Positions 1 through 5,448 of a DNA stretch of 8,771 nucleotides are shown piece after piece. Source of the DNA: a bacterium (GTDB lineage: Bacteria; Patescibacteriota; Microgenomatia; Levybacterales; UBA12049); assembly GCA_021820025.1 (NCBI GenBank), contig JAKAEF010000040.1:1-8771 (forward strand), read 5' to 3'. Below the pieces are notes generated by a model. It did no database searches. It was given only the letters and a program-made list of their open reading frames with translations, and was not told where the DNA came from. Position numbers and translations under genes: made by a program. Every line of letters starts with the position of its first letter. The first letter of the stretch is position 1.

Positions 1-1303
1 CCCAAAAACGATGTGTCCCATGAATATCTGTCTCGTCGCTTCTATGCCCTTTTGGACAATTAATATCCATCTGAAAAAGTATTCCTTGTTTAAGTAACCA
101 AACAATAAACTTTGCAGCATTTTGGGAATCTTTGGGAAGGCAAATTCCTCTCCAATGAGAAGCGGCAGGTACAATTGTATCTTTTGGAATTAACGGAATA
201 TTATGAAGAGAAGCATGCTCTAAATATGTTTGTTCTTTTTCTGTCGGAATTAGGTGGTGACGCTTTAGAAAGTATAGGTTGTCGCGCTCTTGCCGGCCCA
301 CAGGCTCTGTAAATAAAAGAATTGACCCACCAATATAGTTTGGACATAAAAGTGCTTTAAAAGCCTGTTCTGAGGGCTTTGTGACCTCTAAAGAAATGTT
401 CTCCTCTTGGTATGTTTTCTCATATGCTGAAACGACTTCCCTATCTGTATTTGAAATATGCAAATCTGCCAGATGCTCTTTTGAAGCTGTTTCTAAAAAT
501 TTTTTTGTGTATGGAGCATTTTTCCCAATAATATGGAACGAAAAACGGTCTGTATATGCATGGAGATGTTGCATAAGAGACTGATAATACCGCATACCAA
601 CAGCTGCTCCAGAAAGCGGTATTGCAACATGAATTTTTGCCTTTGCTTTTGGATCAAGTTGGCCAATTCTTTTTTTATATTTTTCCTCTGACAATTCTTT
701 ACTTAACATTGGACTTACCGGATAGCTATTTACCACCATTTTTACCAAAGGTAAATGGAATTTTCTGGCATACGAAAGTAAATTTTCTGCAGTCCTCATG
801 CTGGGAGCAAAAATAACATTCGCACCAGGAACATACCAAATATACTGCGGGCTATCATCTGTTATCTGCACAGCTAAAATAATCTTAATATTTTTTTCTT
901 TCATAATACGATTTTTAATTTTGGCAAGTTGATGAGCAAGGCCAAAATGAGTTGCAACAATAAGCATTGTCTTTGGTGTATCTATTCTTTGATCTAAAAT
1001 AGTAACTAATTGTCTATACAATAACTCCGCATGATTGTTCATATATCTTCTATAAAAATAGGTAAACAGTTCTTCACCTAATCCATACTCAAAACCTAAC
1101 ATAAGCAGTCGGGTTAACGGATGAATGCTTGCAATTCGATACAGAGTAGTAAGTGAGGTATCCTGTGCACCCAAAAGGATTGGTGTTATTTCAGTAGGCA
1201 ACCCATGCGCAAGGGCATCAGTCACCCGTAAATGTCCCAATCCAAACGGAGAATATGCCAAAACCAAAACAAGCGATTTATCTTTAAAGGCAGATAAAGA
1301 CAT
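1..1303 (-). CDS. GT-B fold glycosyltransferase (MGDG synthase/UgtP/MurG-like), 3' end outside the window
   Basis: At least 434 codons are open and no stop is reached before the left edge, so the C-terminus is missing. The protein resembles GT-B glycosyltransferases that move a sugar from a nucleotide sugar to a lipid acceptor. The N-terminal strand leads into SPFGLGHLR (residues 18-26), like the Gly-rich GxGHxR loop of MGDG synthases. QITDDSPQYIWYVPG (146-160) resembles their TDxxxxxxW segment, and a 'FAPS' strand follows at 165-168. A second Rossmann-type unit starts near 225. VTKPSEQAFKALL (307-319) with TEPVGRQERDN (332-342) matches the donor-site TKPGG...PxPGQExxN region, but the usual GG is replaced by SE. 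No signal peptide is visible, so it is probably cytosolic or membrane-peripheral. The ATG at 1303 is the first start in frame after a stop 57 bases upstream. Family is inferred from motif order; substrate is unknown. Confidence 0.7.
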   Translation of the reverse strand, partial: MSLSAFKDKSLVLVLAYSPFGLGHLRVTDALAHGLPTEITPILLGAQDTSLTTLYRIASIHPLTRLLMLGFEYGLGEELFTYFYRRYMNNHAELLYRQLVTILDQRIDTPKTMLIVATHFGLAHQLAKIKNRIMKEKNIKIILAVQITDDSPQYIWYVPGANVIFAPSMRTAENLLSYARKFHLPLVKMVVNSYPVSPMLSKELSEEKYKKRIGQLDPKAKAKIHVAIPLSGAAVGMRYYQSLMQHLHAYTDRFSFHIIGKNAPYTKKFLETASKEHLADLHISNTDREVVSAYEKTYQEENISLEVTKPSEQAFKALLCPNYIGGSILLFTEPVGRQERDNLYFLKRHHLIPTEKEQTYLEHASLHNIPLIPKDTIVPAASHWRGICLPKDSQNAAKFIVWLLKQGILFQMDINCPKGHRSDETDIHGTHRFW

Positions 1304-1309
1304 ACTCTT

Positions 1310-1338
1310 AGTGTACGAAACAACAACTTTGACCGCAA
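1310..1338 (-). promoter_or_regulatory. possible promoter of the GT-B gene, leaderless geometry
   Basis: On the minus strand, TTGCGG (1338-1333) is followed after 17 bases by TACACT (1315-1310). Only 6 bases separate that -10 candidate from the ATG at 1303, so transcription would begin about at the start codon. The hexamers are weak (3/6 and 4/6 matches). The reason to list it is that the same geometry recurs at two stronger promoters in this window. Confidence 0.3.
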
Positions 1339-1417
1339 GAGAATATGCATGCTCCTCTTACGCTTTTATTACTTATTTCTTATATACTCTCGCACATGAA
1401 TCTTTATAAAGTAAGCT

Positions 1418-1504
1418 ATGACAGTGCCGGTTGATGCCAGATCCACAACGCAAGCAACTATCGCAGAACGAGCTTTGGCAAAAGCACGTAAAAAGATATC
1501 ATAA
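1418..1504 (+). CDS. doubtful 28-codon ORF upstream of a terminator
   Basis: ATG at 1418 opens a 28-codon frame ending in TAA at 1502-1504, with a basic, Ala-rich C-terminus (AERALAKARKKIS). An in-frame TAA lies just upstream at 1412-1414, so it cannot be the tail of a longer frame unless the sequence is broken. It has no clear Shine-Dalgarno sequence or convincing promoter. In its favour, a strong terminator follows 17 bases after its stop. It could be a tiny gene, the remnant of a larger one, or chance. The opposite strand is also open over 1376-1504 but has no plausible start. Confidence 0.18.
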   Translation: MTVPVDARSTTQATIAERALAKARKKIS

Positions 1505-1520
1505 GTATACTTTCTGTAAC

Positions 1521-1550
1521 AAAAAACACTCCCTTTTGGGGAGTGTTTTT
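1521..1550. terminator. bidirectional intrinsic terminator
   Basis: The stem CACTCCC (1527-1533) pairs perfectly with GGGAGTG (1539-1545) around a 5-base loop. It is flanked by AAAAAA (1521-1526) and TTTTT (1546-1550), so each strand ends in a U-run after the hairpin. On the minus strand it would end the zinc-ribbon transcript; on the plus strand it would stop anything crossing 1418-1504. Confidence 0.85.
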
Positions 1551-1555
1551 GTTTG

Positions 1556-1618
1556 TGTCATCCTGGTATATCCACAATCGTGGATTCCAGGTGTGATTCT
1601 GGACAAGCCAGAATGACA
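1556..1618. repeat. palindromic intergenic repeat (MITE/REP-like)
   Basis: The 63-bp unit begins TGTCATCCTGG (1556-1566) and ends CCAGAATGACA (1608-1618), an 11-bp terminal inverted repeat with one mismatch. Inside, CCTGG and ATCCAC (1562-1575) pair with GTGGAT and CCAGG (1580-1591), forming one long hairpin. ATTCTGG (1596-1602) pairs with CCAGAAT (1608-1614), forming a second. The terminal motif resembles the dispersed GTCATTC-type palindromes common in bacterial intergenic DNA. It sits between the zinc-ribbon stop and the terminator. There is no transposase in the window, so it would be a non-autonomous or relic element. Copy number cannot be judged from one window. Confidence 0.6.
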
Positions 1619-1625
1619 CAGGGTA

Positions 1626-1934
1626 TTAGCCTCGCTTTGATCTAAAGCAATCTCGGCATAATACTGGTCTATCACCTTTTGGTTGGAATGGTACTGTGTC
1701 TTTTTTGCCACAGTTAGAACAAGTTATCTCGAAAGATTGTCTTTGTCCTCCACCAAATCCACCTCGTCCATGAGAATCACCCATTCGGGATTTTTTTGCT
1801 GCTCGACATTCTGCACATCGAACTGGTGCATTTTGAAATCCTTTAGATGCGTAAAACTCTTGTTCTGAAGCGGTCCAAACAAATGGTTTGCCACAATCGC
1901 GGCAAGTTAATGTTTGATCTTGAAAATTTGCCAT
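1626..1934 (-). CDS. double zinc-ribbon protein (CxxC-x17-CxxC type)
   Basis: The 102-residue protein carries two Cys4 zinc ribbons. The first uses C11/C14 and C40/C43 (TCRDCG...RCAECR). The second uses C72/C75 and C93/C96, with exactly 17 residues between its CxxC pairs. A Gly/Arg-rich linker (about 56-66) separates them, and the chain ends in basic residues, so nucleic-acid binding is plausible but not shown. This fits the zf-trcl / CxxC-x17-CxxC small protein families, whose cellular role is unknown. I chose ATG at 1934: an upstream in-frame GTG at 1946 lies inside the Shine-Dalgarno sequence itself, while ATG 1934 follows it by 8 bases and gives the family-typical MANFQDQTLTCRDCG start. 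The gene has its own promoter and ends before the palindromic repeat and terminator. Confidence 0.88.
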   Translation of the reverse strand: MANFQDQTLTCRDCGKPFVWTASEQEFYASKGFQNAPVRCAECRAAKKSRMGDSHGRGGFGGGQRQSFEITCSNCGKKDTVPFQPKGDRPVLCRDCFRSKRG

Positions 1935-1942
1935 TTTAGTAT

Positions 1943-1953
1943 TCACCTCCTCT
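1943..1953 (-). promoter_or_regulatory. strong Shine-Dalgarno site that decides the start of the zinc-ribbon gene
   Basis: The minus strand reads AGAGGAGGTGA, a near-complete complement of the 16S rRNA 3' tail, 8 bases before ATG 1934. It contains the GTG (1946) that an automatic caller may choose instead. It is the strongest ribosome binding site in the window. Confidence 0.85.
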
Positions 1954-2025
1954 TTTTATCGCTTTCCCCTTGATTCCTTTTTCTCATAAAGAGAAGGTGA
2001 CCTTGGAGTTAATTGACTATCATAT

Positions 2026-2054
2026 AGTATAGGGTAAATGGAGTGAAATAGCAA
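2026..2054 (-). promoter_or_regulatory. promoter of the zinc-ribbon gene
   Basis: On the minus strand TTGCTA (2054-2049), 17 bases, TATACT (2031-2026). Transcription would begin near 2019, leaving a leader of about 85 bases before ATG 1934. Both hexamers and the spacer length are identical to the tRNA promoter at 2275-2303. Confidence 0.6.
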
Positions 2055-2109
2055 GTTTTTCTATAGACAGAGAGCGTGGATTGGCTGGCCAAGCATGGAT
2101 TTTGAGATG

Positions 2110-2180
2110 TGGACCATAGGAGAATCGAACTCCTGTCCCCGCAATGCGAATGCGATGCATTACCACTATGCTAATGGCCC
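2110..2180 (-). tRNA. tRNA-Ala, anticodon CGC
   Basis: The minus strand folds into a full cloverleaf of 71 bases. The acceptor GGGCCAT pairs with ATGGTCC, the D stem is GCAT/ATGC, and the anticodon stem TCGCA/TGCGG holds loop TTCGCAT (anticodon CGC, reading GCG). The T arm is AGGAG-TTCGATT-CTCCT and the discriminator is A. The acceptor contains the G3:U70 wobble pair, the hallmark of alanine tRNAs, in agreement with the anticodon. CCA is not encoded; the next bases are CAT. It lies 10 bases after tRNA-Ala(GGC), presumably on the same transcript. No clear intrinsic terminator is seen downstream. Confidence 0.93.
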
Positions 2181-2190
2181 AGGATTCATG

Positions 2191-2264
2191 TGGACCCGAT
2201 GGGATTTGAACCCACCACCTTTTCTATGCCATAGAAACGCTCTAGCCAAATGAGCTACGGGCCC
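2191..2264 (-). tRNA. tRNA-Ala, anticodon GGC
   Basis: The minus strand folds into a 74-base cloverleaf. The acceptor GGGCCCG pairs with CGGGTCC, the D arm is GCTC-9-GAGC, and the anticodon stem TTTCT/AGAAA holds loop ATGGCAT (anticodon GGC, reading GCC and GCU). The T arm is GTGGG-TTCAAAT-CCCAT and the discriminator is A. The G3:U70 alanine identity pair is present, as is the A32-U38 combination typical of tRNA-Ala(GGC). CCA is not encoded. It is the first gene of the tRNA pair, with the promoter directly upstream. Confidence 0.95.
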
Positions 2265-2274
2265 GATTTTCTCA

Positions 2275-2303
2275 AGTATAAGCTATTTTGAGGCTAGTAG
2301 CAA
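2275..2303 (-). promoter_or_regulatory. promoter of the tRNA-Ala pair
   Basis: On the minus strand TTGCTA (2303-2298), 17 bases, TATACT (2280-2275). The expected transcript start near 2268 leaves about four bases before the mature 5' end of tRNA-Ala(GGC) at 2264. The -35 box starts 4 bases past the stop codon of the M23 gene, so the tRNAs have their own promoter although they follow an unterminated gene. Confidence 0.65.
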
Positions 2304-2307
2304 TATT

Positions 2308-3426
2308 TTAGTGAACAAAAATTGCTGGATTAATGGTTATATCATTCTTTCTGATTTCAAAATGGACATGAGGGCCTGTTGTTCTTCCGGTTAATCCAAT
2401 AAATCCAACCACTGTCTGTCCTCCAACAACAGATTCACCAACATGAACATTTACAGCTTCCATATGAGCATACAAACTACTATAGCCGTCTCCGTGATCA
2501 ACCATAACAAATGTTCCATAGCCGGTATTCCACCCTCCAACAACAACTTTGGAAACAACACCATCCTTGGTTGCCTTAATTGGTGTACCAACCGGCGCAG
2601 CCAAATCATATGCCATGTGATACCAGATTGGATATTGGGTAATAACGCCATAAATTGGCCAATTCCATCCACCCGATGGCGCAACATTGGTTGGAATTTG
2701 AGCCAAATATACTTGTTTTGCAGGTGCTTCTGTTGGCGGAACCCCATTTGGAACAACCAGCATTTGTCCAACCACCAAAGAAAAGGTTTCAGGGTTTGCA
2801 TAATCATTAAATGGATAGTTAACAATGTTTTGAGCATCAACACCATATTTTTTTGCAATTGAGTAAACCGTATCCCCCGATTGCACCTTATATGCAATAC
2901 CTGTTACCGGAAGAATTTCAAGCGTATCTCCTTCATTTAAGGTATTTGAAGTTAAATCATTTTGCCATTTTATGGTATCTGTAGAAATGCCAAATTTTTC
3001 TGCAATAGATGAAATGGTATCTCCTCTTTGTACGGTATAGGTAATAATTCTATCTCGAGGTTTTTGCGAGACATCTGTTTGAAAGATATTATTGTCAACC
3101 GATATTGGCTGTTCTCCAGAGTGCGTAGTTGGCAACTGATTGATAGCAGAATTTGTTGAGGCAAAAATTGGATAAGTGTCTGCAATAAAAGGTCCAACCA
3201 ATACCCCTACTGCCAATACCCCCATTGTAGCAACATGTAAAAAAGGCCTGTTATATCGGCCTCGTTTCATAAGTAAAAATTTAACTAAAAAGTCTTTTTG
3301 GTTTTCAAACCAGGTAAACCCGCGAGTGAGTTTTTTCTTAAAATAAAACCACAAATAATCTGCAAATAAATGCAGGTCATGATTTCTTTTTTGAATAAAT
3401 ACCTGAGCACCTTTAAAAATATGCAT
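2308..3426 (-). CDS. LysM-LysM-M23 peptidoglycan endopeptidase, membrane-anchored
   Basis: The 372-residue protein likely cuts peptide cross-bridges in peptidoglycan outside the membrane. A basic N-terminal part (1-60) precedes a single hydrophobic segment (about 63-80), read as an uncleaved anchor or signal. LysM 1 spans about 129-173 (TYTVQRGDTISSIAEKFG) and LysM 2 about 179-226 (YKVQSGDTVYSIAKKYG); both bind glycan chains. The M23 (LytM-like) domain covers about 254-372. H270 and D274 (HMAYD) and H355 (HVHFE) fit the zinc ligands, and H321 (YAHM) the catalytic histidine, so it looks active. The ATG at 3426 lacks a Shine-Dalgarno sequence. The next Met (53) also lacks one and would remove the basic region, so I keep the long form. 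It lies 65 bases after the helical-repeat gene. Confidence 0.92.
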   Translation of the reverse strand: MHIFKGAQVFIQKRNHDLHLFADYLWFYFKKKLTRGFTWFENQKDFLVKFLLMKRGRYNRPFLHVATMGVLAVGVLVGPFIADTYPIFASTNSAINQLPTTHSGEQPISVDNNIFQTDVSQKPRDRIITYTVQRGDTISSIAEKFGISTDTIKWQNDLTSNTLNEGDTLEILPVTGIAYKVQSGDTVYSIAKKYGVDAQNIVNYPFNDYANPETFSLVVGQMLVVPNGVPPTEAPAKQVYLAQIPTNVAPSGGWNWPIYGVITQYPIWYHMAYDLAAPVGTPIKATKDGVVSKVVVGGWNTGYGTFVMVDHGDGYSSLYAHMEAVNVHVGESVVGGQTVVGFIGLTGRTTGPHVHFEIRKNDITINPAIFVH

Positions 3427-3449
3427 ACACCATCTTGGAGGTATAAACG

Positions 3450-3478
3450 ATGGTACCAGAGATGGTTTAACAAGTCAA
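3450..3478 (-). promoter_or_regulatory. possible promoter of the M23 gene with repeated GATGGT boxes
   Basis: On the minus strand TTGACT (3478-3473), 17 bases, TACCAT (3455-3450; 4/6 match). The plus strand shows GATGGT at 3449-3454 and 3461-3466 and the inverted ACCATC at 3429-3434. The repeats touch the -10 box and the short leader and could form an operator or hairpin. The gene may instead be read through from upstream. Confidence 0.35.
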
Positions 3479-3491
3479 ACTAATCTCACTT

Positions 3492-5408
3492 TTATGCACC
3501 AAAGGAAACCATACTAAATTGTGGGAAAAAATCTTGTGTTTCAGGAGTAAATGGTGCACTTGCAACATACTGAGTTGTAGATTCATTCCCATAATAAGCT
3601 CTTAACGCATCTAATTGCAGTTCTCTTTTATAATTTTTTGGGAGATCATAGTCATTTACTTGTACAGAGTATACCTGGTTCCAAGGCATACGAGGATCTT
3701 TTTGAAATTGCGGTAATACAGCTGCAGTTCTCATTGAAAATAATTTAAAATTTCCTAATCGAGCTTGCTGAAGCATAAGAAGTCTATATGCTCTTTTTTT
3801 AATTTCATCTTGAACATCATAAAGTAACTCTCTTCTATTTCTATGTACTCTTCTAAAAAGTTCTTCATGCACAGGATGTGCAATCTCATAAAATACTTCT
3901 GCAGCCTGTCCATGTTCAATTCTGTATAAAGCCTCGCCTGTGTCTACTATAGACATAGCAACTCGATATTGACTATGGAGTAATGCTTTATTCCCCGTAA
4001 ATAATATCTTCATTACATCTCTAGCTTCTTGAAACCTGTGTTGGTCAACCAGTGCCTCAATAACCCAATCTGCAGCATGAGCAACAGACACTGCTCCCCT
4101 ATAGGTATCTGGATCAAATCTTCCAGCATTTCTCATAAAGGAAGCTGCTTCATCTACCATACCCTGCCCTACGTACATTCGTACTAAATCAGCAACCAAA
4201 CCCCCAACTTCTCTTTGGTAATCTTCTGCATGCATTCTCCCACCTGCTCTGGAGCTACGATCTACTTCTATGGCATGTAAACTCATATCAACTTGTACAG
4301 GATAATTTGGAGATTCCCCTAATTGCATTGCATTTGTTACAGCTCTTCTAACCTGTGCTGCATATGGAGTTAAATATGCGCGAACATCTTGTCCGCTTGC
4401 TGCAATAATTGGAGTAAGCAAAATACCAAGAGATGCCCTTGCAATCGGCCTATGCAATTCTTCTGTTCTATCTACTATAAACTTTTGCATATCCTGCAAT
4501 AATCCCATTACAGCACCATGCAAACCTGCTTTTTCTAAAGCATTTGCTATTGCCGCTACTGGAGCAATCACTCGTTCTACTTCCCCTGTTTTGATTAATA
4601 CTTTTGCAAAAGGGATCATATTTTCAGCAAGATTAATCATCATGCGTTGATTGTTTGTTCTTTGAGCAAATTCAGCTAATGTTAAAAGGGCTGTTAATTT
4701 TCTCATATCATGTGGGCGAAAAATTTGATCTAATGTTTTTGCATCTTTTCCAATATTAGATGGTATTTCTGAAGCCATTTGTAAAACTTCTGTTTGGGGA
4801 AACTGTTCCTGTACTACAGCATCTTGTCCTGCATTATGTGCAGATTCTGCAACATGAGCCCATGCAGTGATTGCTTCGGGACTGTTGCCTAAAAATCGCA
4901 CAAAACCGAATGCTTCACTATACTTTCCTGCAGACGCAGCACTTGCTGCAATAGTATTAACGCCTTCAACTAAAGCACTTGTTTTAACTTGCCTTCCAAT
5001 TATTTGATCTAAAAGTTCTCTTGCTTGATCAAATTCGCCAAGCATACCGTATAATCCTGCAACCCGTAATAAAATAGAACTTTCTGAAGCTACGTAATTA
5101 TTGTCTGAAATTGTTTCTCCTAAGTTATGTGTTGCGGCAAATGTTGTCATTCTTCTGGTTACAGCAAGTACTGTTGTTGCAACATGAGAAAGTGCTTCTC
5201 TATCCTGCAGACCAACAGCTTGTGCATATGTTATAAGCTCATTAGACAAATTAAAGATTCTTCGTGATTGACCTAAAAATTGACCTCTTTCTGAAGATAA
5301 TTGTACTGTTGGAAGCTCACGTAATCCTGGCCCTATGATACGATCTAAAAACACTGCCCCAGGATTAGCTGCTCTTTCTGGATTTATAGCTCCTCTATCA
5401 ACTGACAT
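3492..5408 (-). CDS. large soluble helical-repeat protein (TPR/alpha-solenoid-like), function unknown
   Basis: I do not recognise this 638-residue protein. It has no signal peptide or membrane segment, so it should be cytosolic. The chain is almost wholly amphipathic helix. The clearest repeat-like pairs lie near 110-200 (LLRVAGLYGMLGEFDQARELL, then a similar A-x-A-rich pair ending SAGKYSEAFGFV), 240-315 and 405-480 (MVDEAASFM and HRFQEARDVM turns). These resemble TPR units with Gly/Ala packing positions and a small residue before a charged A-x-E/R turn, suggesting a protein-binding scaffold. No catalytic motif stands out. The last 60 residues are Pro/Tyr/Gln-rich and less regular. It starts 40 bases after rho and could be read through from it, but it also has a strong promoter of its own. 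ATG 5408 has no Shine-Dalgarno sequence and fits a leaderless start. Confidence 0.8.
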   Translation of the reverse strand: MSVDRGAINPERAANPGAVFLDRIIGPGLRELPTVQLSSERGQFLGQSRRIFNLSNELITYAQAVGLQDREALSHVATTVLAVTRRMTTFAATHNLGETISDNNYVASESSILLRVAGLYGMLGEFDQARELLDQIIGRQVKTSALVEGVNTIAASAASAGKYSEAFGFVRFLGNSPEAITAWAHVAESAHNAGQDAVVQEQFPQTEVLQMASEIPSNIGKDAKTLDQIFRPHDMRKLTALLTLAEFAQRTNNQRMMINLAENMIPFAKVLIKTGEVERVIAPVAAIANALEKAGLHGAVMGLLQDMQKFIVDRTEELHRPIARASLGILLTPIIAASGQDVRAYLTPYAAQVRRAVTNAMQLGESPNYPVQVDMSLHAIEVDRSSRAGGRMHAEDYQREVGGLVADLVRMYVGQGMVDEAASFMRNAGRFDPDTYRGAVSVAHAADWVIEALVDQHRFQEARDVMKILFTGNKALLHSQYRVAMSIVDTGEALYRIEHGQAAEVFYEIAHPVHEELFRRVHRNRRELLYDVQDEIKKRAYRLLMLQQARLGNFKLFSMRTAAVLPQFQKDPRMPWNQVYSVQVNDYDLPKNYKRELQLDALRAYYGNESTTQYVASAPFTPETQDFFPQFSMVSFGA

Positions 5409-5416
5409 AGATAAAA

Positions 5417-5445
5417 ATTATAGGATAAATTTACTAGCAGGTCAA
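5417..5445 (-). promoter_or_regulatory. strong promoter placing the transcript start at the ATG of the 638-residue protein
   Basis: On the minus strand TTGACC (5445-5440), 17 bases, TATAAT (5422-5417): 5/6 and 6/6 matches. Eight bases separate the -10 from ATG 5408, so the transcript should begin at or within about two bases of the start codon. The -35 box starts 4 bases after the rho stop codon (TAA, 5451-5449). Confidence 0.8.
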
Positions 5446-5448
5446 GAG

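Noticed and set aside
1302..1356. AGGAG followed one base later by ATG (minus strand, near 1353-1350), a possible alternative N-terminus of the GT-B gene
   Set aside because: The spacing is too short for a ribosome binding site, and the frame differs from the glycosyltransferase and stops within about 45 codons.
112..1409. Several plus-strand frames of 61-94 codons at the left end
   Set aside because: They are antisense to the 434-codon glycosyltransferase frame and show no recognisable domain or start signal.
1499..1711. 70-codon minus-strand frame crossing the palindromic repeat
   Set aside because: It overlaps the well-supported zinc-ribbon gene in another frame and its middle is just translation of the palindromic repeat; its end lies in the terminator.
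2085..2100. TTGGCTGGCCAA hairpin after the tRNAs as a terminator
   Set aside because: The stem is only four pairs once a normal loop is allowed, and no U-run follows on the minus strand.
2443..2897. Frames of about 140-150 codons on both strands inside the M23 gene
   Set aside because: They are shadows: no domain or ribosome binding site, while the M23 frame has intact LysM and zinc-ligand motifs.
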